A stretch of DNA of 64,000 nucleotides, from positions 2,480,001-2,544,000 of the forward strand of contig JAUEDM010000002.1 in NCBI GenBank assembly GCA_033439685.1, given 5' to 3'. The position numbers and the translations under genes are program-made. Positions 34,537-44,006 of this stretch are shown piece after piece. A model generated the notes under the pieces. It had not been told where the DNA came from. It searched no databases and worked only from the letters and a program-made list of their open reading frames with translations. This DNA comes from Apodospora peruviana (Eukaryota > Ascomycota > Sordariomycetes > Sordariales > Lasiosphaeriaceae). Numbering within the stretch: position 1 is the first letter of the stretch; each line of letters opens with the position of its first letter.

Positions 34537-36143
34537 CTACGAGTTGACAGCACCAGCTCCCCGTTCCTCGCAAAACTTGCTCACCTCCTTTCTCAACGTC
34601 TTCTTTTGTCTGCCAACCAAATCCATAATATCCCTACACTCCTCACCAAGATCAGCCTCCATTTGCTCATACAGATTAACCATCTCGTCCATCACGGCCT
34701 GCAGCTGGTTCGGCAACCACGTCACGATCGGGCTGCCTCCCGTGGCGGTAGGATGGCTCGTCCGTTTGAGGATGTACTCGCGCGCGAAGCACCAGTGCCG
34801 CCACCGGAAGTCGCGCACCTGGTTTAGGATCAGAAGCCACAGCCCCCTTGACTCTTTCAGAGAGTCGTCTTCGTTCAGCTGCTTGCCGAAAAGAGCCCAG
34901 TCTTATAGGCAGACACACAAACTCCTCGCGCGCACGTACTCCAAAAACTGCCGATGATTGCTGGGCCGGTAAGCCCGAAAGTCTTCTGGTATGCGCGTCA
35001 GCGGCGTGTCGGGCATGGAAATTTGTAGTAAGTTGTCCATGAGCGGTATCATGGTGTCCTTGGCGCCGGATTCTCCTCTGAACGATTTCTCCTCGGTCCC
35101 AATACCCTGGTAGATGACCCCGTTGGGAAACATGGACTGCGCCGTGATGCCGAAGATAAAAGTGCGGAAGCTGGTGTAAGCGCCCGGTTTGGATTTCTGC
35201 CACATGGTTTCCATTGCCTTGTTGATGTTTGTGAGTGCAGAGAGGACGGTGCGCAGGTTGGTGTTGAGGAGGTCACGGTCACGACTGGTGGTAGTGGTGC
35301 AAGCGTCGAGACAGCCGATGGTGCCTGCGACGAGAGGACCCGAGTTCTTGACCATCTCGACGTGGACGAGCACGAAGCCGGCCTCCGATGAGGACGGGTC
35401 GAGACCGTGCTCGAAGGCGCGGATCAGACGTAGGTTGGGGTATTCGAGGCCCTTGGACGGGTCGGCGAGCTTGTAGTTGAAGAGGGCGTAAGGAGCCGGC
35501 GTATTCCATGAAGGGTTTGAATTCGCATCTTTAACGGAGGGTTGGTTGTAAGATGAGGTAGTTGATATTGTGGATAATATGGTTGTTGGAAAGGGAGTCA
35601 TAATAGGGGGCAAACCTACAACTGGGCATACCTCGCAATAGGCCTGGCGATGTTCGCCGGCAACACCTGCCTCCCGAGTCCGTACGGTTGCCCGCGCACG
35701 AACCGATCGTGGCACGGTTCGAGAAGATTGGCAGACGCAAGGAATGAGTAGTCTCTATACAGAGCGTTCATGAGGAGCAGGTTGTGCTGGTACTTGTCGA
35801 CGCAGTCGGTCAGGTCGGGCAGCTCGGATAGGACCGTCTCTCCTAGCACGCCCCTGGCCAGAAGACCGGGCTCGCCGGACGAAGTCTTGACGGGCATCCG
35901 CTGCAGGATGGACTCGACGGGCCCAAAGTCGTCGGGGAGGGTCACGATGGGGTTCATTCTGGGCAGGAAGCCCCGGGTCGTCGAGACCATGAAGGCGGGC
36001 AGGGACACGTCGTCAGGCTTAGGGTCGTCCAGCACGTGGAAGTCGGGATATGTTTCTTCTGGGGGAGCCCATGTTTGCTTCAGGGGATAGAATATTTCAA
36101 TCTTATTGCTGGATGAGTAAAGCTAGGCAAGGTAGGTAGTCAT
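34537..36143 (-). pseudogene. Indoleamine 2,3-dioxygenase-like gene, disrupted
   Basis: The minus-strand reading is clearly an ascomycete IDO-type heme dioxygenase (first step of tryptophan to kynurenine). It shows LPAFMVSTTRGFLPRMNP, MNALYRDYSFLASANLLEP and HDRFVRGQPYGLGR, then CEFKPFMEYAGS | YALFNYKL, LRLIRAFEHGLDPSSSEAGF and FRTFIFGITAQSMFPNG. After these come FRGESGAKDTMIPLMDNLL and YILKRTSHPTATGGSPIV. Exon A is 35620-36108 (or more) and exon B is 34537-35528; the donor GTAGGT fits. One extra T near 35490-35491 breaks the frame inside MEYAGS|YALF. An in-frame TAA at 34903-34905 interrupts the conserved part before DWALFGKQLNED. No intact start is visible: an ATG at 36143 reaches a TAG six codons later in the same frame as exon A. 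Two independent errors argue against simple sequencing mistakes. Confidence 0.8.
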
Positions 36144-36213
36144 TTAAACATAGAACAGGAAAGACCTGGAAAGTTTGGGGTCAACCCGCACTCGCGGCGC
36201 CTATATAGACGGT

Positions 36214-36233
36214 GGCCGGAATCCATTCCGGCC
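36214..36233. repeat. Inverted repeat GGCCGGAAT-CC-ATTCCGGCC
   Basis: Perfect 9-bp arms with a 2-nt spacer. The arm with its left flank (GGTGGCCGGAAT) recurs at 36745-36756, where it begins a second, slightly different hairpin. Confidence 0.8.
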
Positions 36234-36673
36234 TCAGCAGAGCTTGGACTGGTGTCATATCTAGGTTCTGATTCCACGGCCTGGCGCGCAGTTTCTCTTT
36301 GTCATGGAACTGGCACATGGTCAGAAGACGAGTTTGTCCACCGATGGCAATGCTCTAGATATGAAGAGTCTACCAGTCGGTCCATCTTCTTCTTTGAGGT
36401 AGTAAAGAAAGATTTTGGGCGTCGAGAAGCGTCGATAATCTTCGAGTTATCTTGCGTAGACGTTAGCATAAGTTGATAAATTTAGAGGTAAAGATAGGGG
36501 CAGGTCTCTAAGCTTGATATCCATTCCACTTAGATGTCCAGCACTTACCGTAGGTAAGGTAAGAATACAGCTTGGAAACAGCCCGAGAATGATCATGACC
36601 AATGCATTACACAAGACGGGAATAGATGGTGGGAAGTTGAACGGTAATAGAGTCGGCGCCTTCTCCACATTTC

Positions 36674-36689
36674 GCCGGCTATAGCCGGC
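36674..36689. repeat. 16-bp palindrome GCCGGCTATAGCCGGC
   Basis: A perfect palindrome, followed within 5 nt by a second GGCC..GGCC inverted repeat. Confidence 0.8.
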
Positions 36690-36747
36690 CTCAACCGGCC
36701 ACAGCTCACAGCTCGGCCCGTTCTACGGGGTGGAGCTTTGTCGAGGT

Positions 36748-36766
36748 GGCCGGAATGTTTCCGGCC
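36748..36766. repeat. Inverted repeat GGCCGGAA-TGT-TTCCGGCC
   Basis: Perfect 8-bp arms with a 3-nt loop, related to the hairpin at 36214. Confidence 0.8.
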
Positions 36767-37424
36767 GCCGTAATCTGCCTATCCGGTGGTGCTCCGTTTA
36801 TGCGTATGGGTTTCTATTGCTAATGAGTGGTAAAGAGGTTGGTCCAATCTGCACACACAAAATAGGTACGGCCGGGCTGATCGATGCTGTCTACTTTATT
36901 CATTCCATTAAATGGGTTGTACTAGAAAATAAACTGCTAAGATAGGCATTCAAAGTGCCACCGTAGAATATCGATGTTGAAGCAAGTAGAAATGATCTTC
37001 ATGAACTTGGTAACACTTTCACGATGCAGCTACCGAAGACCGAAAAGGGGGGGAAGAACTTAAGAAAGACACATCTTCTCATGCCATCTCTCCGTTATCG
37101 GGCGTGGTTTATACGACGGACTCAACCACTCGGTCAACAAACAGGGCAGGTGGATGCATCCCAAAAAACGTAACCATACAGCCGAGAAGAATATCTCATT
37201 CACCCTCCTATAACCAAAAAAACCTAAAACTGGTTTTTTTTCTTGCAAAAAGTAACGAGCCACCGAGTCATTCAAGAGTCGTCCCAACCCACCCCGACCA
37301 CCGTTCCGTTGATTCCTGCCGTCAATAGTTGCCGGTCATACCATCCCCGCTTCCGCGTCCGCTTCCACTCCCGATTCCTCAACCCTCCATCCTCCGTAGT
37401 ACCATACCCCCGTCCGTCGTAATA

Positions 37425-38870
37425 ATGTCCGACCCGGCCACGGCGCCCCTGCTCACCCGGGAATCGGTCCAGGCCGCCCACAAGCTGATTGAGCCGTACA
37501 TCCACAAGACGCCCGTGCTGACCAACTCGACCATCACCCGGCTGGCATCGACACCCCGAACCCCCGCCGAGCTCGAAGGCACCGAGTGGGCCGGCCGCAC
37601 GCCGGCCCGCCCCGTCATGCGGCTGTGGTTCAAGTGCGAGAACCTGCAGCGCATCGGCGCCTTCAAAGCCCGCGGCGCTTTTCATGCCATCGAGCGGCTC
37701 AAGCAGCAGCCTGGCTGGCTGGAGGGTGGAGGCAGGGAGAAGGGGGTTGTTACGCATAGTTCTGGTTAGTTGGTCTACTCTGATACTCAGGTCTCTGCTT
37801 TTTGTTTGCCCCTTTCTTTTATTTTGTATCGGTTTTGTATCACAACAACACGATCTCAATATTACTATTTGTGTCCCAGTCCATGTCAACAACAGCTCAC
37901 CTCAACTTACTTACACATCCATTCAAGTTTCTTATCTCTGCCTACTAAACATGGTTTCCCATTTACTTCACTTCTTATACCCATAAAACACATCCATCCA
38001 ACCTACCTCAATGGTCTCAGCCTACTCACCTAACCAAAACCCCTTTCTTCACTCACCCTTTACCCTTATTTATCACCACCCAACTAACCTCATCTGCTAG
38101 GTAACCACGCCCAAGCCCTCGCCCTCGCCGCCCAAGTCAACTCAATCCCAGCACACATCGTAATGCCAACAATCTCCTCGCCCGTCAAAATCGCCGCAGT
38201 GAGAGACACCTACGGCGCCTCCATAATCTTCTCCGGCCCGACCGCCCCCGAACGAGAAGCCGTCACGGCCTCCGTAATTGCCAGGACAGGCGCCGTCCTC
38301 GTCCCTCCCTACGACCACCACGACATCGTCCTAGGCCAAGGAACAATGGGTCTCGAGCTCCAAGACCAAGTCTCCTCCCACAATAAAAAACTAAACGCAA
38401 TCCTAACGGGCTGCGGCGGCGGCGGCATGCTCTCGGGCGTAGCCCTCTCCTGCGAAAACACCGGAATCCGCGTCTTCGGCGCCGAACCCTCCTTCGAGGG
38501 TGCAGACGACGCCAAACGCTCCTTTTACTCGGGGCAACGCATAACGTCCGTCAAATCCCTCACCATCGCCGACGGGCTCCGCACCCCCGTCGGCGCGATC
38601 CCGTGGTCCATAATCTACGAGCGCAAGCTGGTGTCTGGAATGTACAGCGTGACCGAAAAAGAAATCAAGGCCGCGTTGCGCCTGGTCTACGAGCGCATGA
38701 AGATGGTCGTCGAGCCGAGCGCCGTCGTGGGCTTGGCCACCTGTCTATACAACGAGGACTTCCGCGCCATGGTCGAGCAAGAGGCGGGCGAGGATGGCTG
38801 GGACATTGGGCTTGTGTTTAGCGGAGGGAATGTTAGCCTGGAGGCATTGGGTAAACTCTTCGAGTCATGA
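37425..38870 (+). CDS. PLP-dependent serine/threonine ammonia-lyase or serine racemase-like enzyme
   Basis: Two exons (37425-37764, 38101-38870) give 369 residues; the 336-nt intron is by far the longest seen inside a gene here. The fold-type II PLP domain is complete. KCENLQRIGAFKARGAFHAI has the Schiff-base Lys (residue 81), VTHSSGNHAQALALAA binds the substrate, MPTISSPVKI follows, and TGCGGGGMLSG is the glycine loop for the PLP phosphate. VFGAEPS and the C-terminal LVFSGGNVSLEALGKL close the domain. The order and length fit the serine racemase / SRY1 / L-serine dehydratase group. There is no ACT domain, so it is not the allosteric biosynthetic threonine deaminase. I cannot tell racemase, 3-hydroxyaspartate dehydratase and serine dehydratase apart from sequence. 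No targeting signal is visible, suggesting the cytosol. Confidence 0.88.
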
Positions 38871-39197
38871 TGGAATCAGACGAAAAGACAAGAGTTTTTG
38901 AGAGTAAAAAAAAAAAAGAAACATCATCTGCTTTGCTAGACCGACTATCCTGCCAGCCAAGTCCTAATTATATATATATGTACACATTCTTTTGAAACAA
39001 GGCTGAAAGAAAAACCCGGAAATTGTAGCAAAAGATTAAAAAGAAAAAAAGCTTTTTCTGTCCAGCCCATTTTCCACCCTGGGAAGCGTGCCGAGGTATC
39101 CCGTCCCTTGCGACCACCGTTGAGTATCAGACTGTTTAAAAAGCAAAAGAAAATGGCAAAAGCACTATCCTCCTCTTCAACGCCGACAAACACCAAT

Positions 39198-40618
39198 TTA
39201 CTTCTGGTTTTCGGGGCGGAGAGAGCTAAAGAGTCAAAAAAGTTAGTCAATTGTACATGACCGACGGAATAGACAAAACACATACCGGACAGCCTTTCCT
39301 GCGCGCCAGATCTCGAGGTTGCGGATCTCCTCCAGCTCGGCCTCGTACTTCTCACGGTAATCCGGCTGCGAGTTGTACTCGAGCGAGCGCTTGGTCTCCG
39401 AGCCGTCGGCGACCGAGTTGTACAGGTCGTTGAAGACGGGCTTGAGCGCATCCTTGAACTTGGGGGTCCAGTCGATGGCGCCGCGGCGGGCCGTGGTGGA
39501 ACAGGCCTCGAACATCCAGTCCATGCCGTTGGCACCAATGAGGGGGTACAGCGACTGGGTCGCCTCCTCGACGGTCTCGTTGAAGGCCTCGCTGGGGCTA
39601 TGGCCGCGCTCGCGGAGGACCTCGTACTGAGCGAGGAACATGCCGTGGATACCGCCCATGAGGCAGCCACGCTCGCCGTAGAGATCAGACATGACCTCCT
39701 TCTCGAACGTCGTCTTGTACAGGTAGCCCGAGCCGATGGCGACACCCATGGCGATGGCCTTCTCCTCGGCCTTGCCGGTCACGTCCTGGTAGACGGCGAA
39801 GGACGAGTTGATGCCGCGGCCCTCGCGGAAGAGGGAGCGGACGGTGCGGCCAGAGCCCTTGGGGGCGACGAGGATCACGTCAACATCCTTGGGGACGTCG
39901 ACCTTGGTCTGCTCCTTGAAGACGGGGGAGAAGCCGTGGGAGAAGTACAGGGTCTTGCCCTTGGTGATCTGGGGCTTGATGGCGGGCCACGTCTCGCTCT
40001 GGGCGGCGTCACTGAGCAGGTTCATGATGATGGTACCCTTGCTGATGGCCTCGTCGACCTCAAAGAGGTTCTTGCCGGGCACCCAGCCGTCCTGGATGGC
40101 ATCCTGCCATGACTTGCCGTTCTTCCGAACACCGATGATAACGTTCAGGCCGTTGTCACGGAGGTTGAGGCCTTGGCCGTGACCCTGGGAGCCGTAGCCA
40201 ATCAGGGCGAGGGTGTCGTTCTTGAAGTATTCCTGGGGAGCGGGAGCCGGGTTAGTCCATGTTGAGCAAAGTGGGAGGATGTAGGGAATATGACTCACTA
40301 AGAGCTTCTCCTTCGGCCAGTCGGCACGCTCTATGTCGTTTAGCAGTTGTGGTCAGCATTACCATGTCAATTGAGCTCTCATGGGGAGCTCTTACCCCAG
40401 ACTTCCTCCTTCGAGCCAGCGAAGTCGATGGTCTTGACGCCGCGGACCTGCTGCTGGGCAGTAGGACGGGCAGCGGTGCGCGAGGCAGTGACGGCCGTGG
40501 CCCGCACAGCAGCGTTCATGGCCGAGACGAAGGTACGTCTCTGAGCAGCAGAGGCGGGCGACGCCAATTGGCGGCCCAATGGGGCGCGGAGAGCCTTGGA
40601 AAAGCTTCTGGAGGCCAT
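39198..40618 (-). CDS. ILV5: Mitochondrial ketol-acid reductoisomerase
   Basis: Four exons (40396-40618, 40299-40330, 39286-40232, 39198-39225, minus) give 409 residues. The enzyme uses NADPH and Mg2+ to convert acetolactate or acetohydroxybutyrate to the dihydroxy acids of valine, leucine and isoleucine synthesis, in mitochondria. The N-terminus (MASRSFSKALRAPLGRQLAS, then many Arg/Ala/Ser) is a presequence. The NADPH site is LALIGYGSQGHGQGLNLRDN, followed by GVRKNGKSWQDA and IMNLLSDAAQSETW. The metal and substrate domain shows LVAPKGSGRTVRSLF, FEKEVMSDLYGERGCLMGG and EACSTTARRGAIDWTPKF. The 32-nt second exon and 28-nt last exon (SLRPENQK) are fixed by phase and by clean splice signals. Confidence 0.95.
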
Positions 40619-41821
40619 TGTGAGTGTTGTGATGTGATTGAGTGGGGATAGGATTGGAAGAGAGTTGGCTGGGTGGTGTAAGAGGGAGCTCGACTGGTTT
40701 TATCGTTCACCGTCTCGAGGTTTCTATCTGGGGTTCGGCTGCTAGCGGTCACCCAGTCACCGGTTTGCGGGTCAAATTTTTTTGGATTTTCACAGCGCAC
40801 CACCAGAGCTCGAGCCGACTTCGGCCGTTGCGGTACGGAGAGCCATGGCTGTGGGGCAGTCTAGTGGGGGAGCTTACTGTCCGGCCGTTGTGGTTGGCCC
40901 GCCGGAATCTGGGGGGGCTGCAGACCTAGGCCAGACCCATGAGCAGCAGCACCCCGTTCGGGGACACAGTCACCACACAGCACTCCCCTCTCCGAGTCTC
41001 CACAGGGGCTCTCTTGAGCCAAGGGTCCTCCTGCAAAGCGACTACGGGCCTCTTGTTTCGGAGCCATGGATATGCTGTCACGGCTGTACAAGAATATCCC
41101 ACCGAACCCACCTTCTTCACCATGACGAGCTCGCCCGCTCCGAGGTAAGGTGAGCGGTTCGGAGGGTGGTATCGTGCCATGTGGCCGACAGCGGAATGGG
41201 CAGCTGCGGCATGTCAAATCAGGGCACAGTCAGCTCTTCGACTGGTACAATGTCGTCAGGGGAATGCACTTTTCGGCATGGCGACATACCGAGGCCGGCC
41301 ACTTGGTTGACTTGACTCACTCACGATCTGATGTCAGCAGTCAGTTGGGGAAGTAATTATGTGGTGATTTCGATCTGCTTGTTTGTGCCTATGCAATAAT
41401 ATAACTACATGTTGGCAAAGCGGGAACGCGGATGAACAGTGTGATAAGAAATGTATTAAACCATGGAAAAGTCTCAAAGATTAACGAGATACAGAAAGAA
41501 AGAAAGCCAAACAACACCCAAAGTTCGCTCGTTTCGTGATCGTGTGTGTTGAACATGAACACCGCAAGATGCTCGCATCTATGCCGTTTCCATGTCGTTT
41601 CCATGCCGTGCACTACCTCTTCTCGCTGAACCTATCATGGTCCTCCAGCCGTCCCTAAGGTAGTTACTTAGGTATGTATTCCCCCCCTTCCCGCCTAACT
41701 CCTTTATCTCGGTTGGTCCACCAGCCGCATAACGAGAGGATGACCAGATATGTCTGCCGTCGTCCACCGAGATGACCTCCATCGTCTCATCTCCCTCTCT
41801 TCCCATCATCTGACACAAAAC
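40619..41821. other. Spacer, no gene seen
   Basis: The promoter region of the reductoisomerase gene and the 3' side of UBC12. Two TACCTAAG-type motifs lie close together near 41655-41675. Confidence 0.5.
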
Positions 41822-42541
41822 CTATTTGGTCACCCTCTCGAACGTCTGCCCCTTGACACTCCCGCCGCTCATCGCCGTCCGCACGTTCCTCTTGAACCCC
41901 TCACGGTTCAGCCGCAAGTCCTCCGCGGCCTCCTTGTTGAGCGGATCACTCGCGTTGGGCTCCAGAAACAGAAACTGCAGACCAACAATCACCGCGTTGA
42001 GGTTCAGCACCGGCTTCCAGTCTTCCCGCAAAATATTAAGGCACACCTTGCCCTCGAGGTCGATGTTGGGGTGATAGATCTTCTCGCGGCACTGCACCTT
42101 GGGCGGCTCGTGGGGGAAATTGGGCGTGATATTGAACGTGAAACTGAACCGCCCCCCGCGGTACATGCCCTCGTCCGGCTCGATGTAGAGGATGAAGCTG
42201 AGGATGTTGTCGGGGTCGGGGAATTCGGTCTTCATCGTCGTGCCTAGCGAGAGCTCGGACAGATCTGCAGCCCTGAGAGTCAGTCATGTCGGCCGGTTGG
42301 ACATAGGTAGGTAGGAAATATCTAGGCGAGAAAGAGAAGAGAGAGCGCGCGCGCGTATTATTACCTTTCTGCACCCGTAACTGTGCCGCCGTGACCTTCT
42401 TCTTCTTGCCACCAGCAGCGGCACCCTCGGCATTCTCAGCTTTCTGCTGTTCTTTTTTCTGCTCAAGCTGTTAGAACTCGGTTCAAAACAGAAGTAGAAG
42501 AAGTTGACACGATGACGCACCATAGACCATATCTTCAACAT
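41822..42541 (-). CDS. UBC12: NEDD8-conjugating enzyme UBC12
   Basis: Three exons (42521-42541, 42365-42458, 41822-42264, minus) give 185 residues. The first exon is only 21 nt (MLKIWSM), followed by KKEQQKAENAEGAA and KKVTAAQLRVQKDLSEL; this is the docking N-terminus typical of Ubc12, which binds the NEDD8 E1. The UBC fold follows, with PDEGMYRGGRFSFTFNI, the HPN motif in KIYHPNIDLEGKVCLNILRE, and the catalytic Cys at residue 113. The enzyme transfers NEDD8 to cullins and so activates SCF-type ubiquitin ligases. The small first exon is supported by the perfect family match of the joined N-terminus. The flank just after the second exon contains a GC-dinucleotide run in the intron. Confidence 0.93.
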
Positions 42542-44006
42542 CTTGGCGACCCTTCCGCCGCTTGGCTCCTCGTCTACGCGATCCGGCAAGGTAAGGTAGA
42601 CACAGATGTCGTGGCGAAACTCCAAGGTATCGTATGGTATTCGTATTGTAGGCAGACGTAGAGTTAAACTTTTCGGCTTGAATGCAAACGGTAACGTTTA
42701 AAAATGTCGCGATGACAAGAAAATAGTGTAAATAAAAAAGGAGGGGGAGGGGTTGTTGGTTGGGCTGCCCAAAAGGCGATCGTAGATTGTTCCAAAGGCC
42801 GCTGCGGTTGCCTGCCACTGTAGTTTGCGACAGGCAAGTAGTTGCTTACCTAAGGCACTTGCTGAAAAAAGTTGGCCACTTCACAACCGCCCCAGGGATG
42901 ATGGGACGAATAAACCTTGTTAAACCCTGTACCGTAAAGTAAATACGGGATTAGACTCCGGGAAAGAGTAAAGATGAATAGGAAGTCTCTATTAAACTAT
43001 TGATAATTATAAGGAAGTGTGCTCGCTCAATCAAAAGCACTTTTGACCGCCAGTTCCAGGGTAGGTAATCCGCTTAGAACGGTTCCTAAGTACCATCCAG
43101 ATATGACGCAAACTTTCCTAGGACCATCAACACATATGTGCTCATCACGCCGCGTGTGTTGCTTGAATCTCCAACGGTTTCTTAGGTAACGGCCGATGAA
43201 TTACCTTAATTAAACCTCATCTGTGTACCTTTATATTCTCAATAACGCCAGCACGGGATACGCAAGAACAACTACACCATTCCACGGGAAATAGTAGGTA
43301 GCCATCGAGTACTTTGCAAGGTCCCTAGCTCGCGATTTCCCAGGGTACTTGGTAGCCATCCTGGAAATACTCATTTATGCAGCCAAAAAAAATCCCTTGT
43401 AAATACCGTGTCAAGCCCTAGCAGCCGATCGCAAAATATGTTACAAACATGGAACCTTACGGGGGTTTGTAAGGTACCCGATGGCTACAATTTACCGGGG
43501 AATGGTGTATGTCACAACAGAAATCCAGATCCATTCCCATTTAAACTCATGGAAACAGAAAAGAAATCAAGATATAAATGCCCAACCAAACAAGTATGAT
43601 TATAATGTACGCGCTTCATATCCCATTTTCCAGTCCAGGCTCGTCCCGCCCTGTCCTATGTGTATGTACTCCCTATAACCTGGAGTGCAATGTGATGTGC
43701 GATACCCTAACAATAAAGTAATGCCTGCGTGAGATCCAAACCAATCCTCTCGTACTTTGCTTGCCTGGGTAGACACGCAGTTTGAAAGGACATAAAGACG
43801 CCTAGCTAAAACGAAGCCCAAGAACGAGGAACAGCCTAACCAGAGGAACCAAATACAAACAATATCCCAGATCAAACGCAAGGAAGAAACCACTAGACAC
43901 AATATGATCTGTGTGTTTGAGAGCGTAGATCAATATACATCAACTTGCTTTTTTTTCTCCAATAATCACGGAGACAAACGCCCGAAAACTCTTCGCAAAC
44001 TTCTCA
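42542..44006. other. Spacer, partly AT-rich
   Basis: This lies between the UBC12 promoter and the 3' end of the chitin synthase gene. The stretch 42930-43300 is rich in AT and TTA/TAA words, with several TACCTA/TAGGTA motifs. No gene is recognised. Confidence 0.45.

Larger units (their letters stand above)
36144..37424. other. Spacer with GGCCGG hairpins
   Basis: No gene is seen. The region has several strong GC-rich inverted repeats (36214-36233, 36674-36689, 36748-36766) in otherwise ordinary DNA. The last 100 bases are CT/CC-rich leader of the downstream gene. Confidence 0.5.

Noticed and set aside
34536..35528. Possibility that the dioxygenase exon is intact with a different N-terminal junction (NSNPSWNTPAPYALF)
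   Set aside because: The other frame reads CEFKPFMEYAGS, the expected family sequence, so a frameshift explains the data better than a novel insertion; the later TAA would remain in any case.
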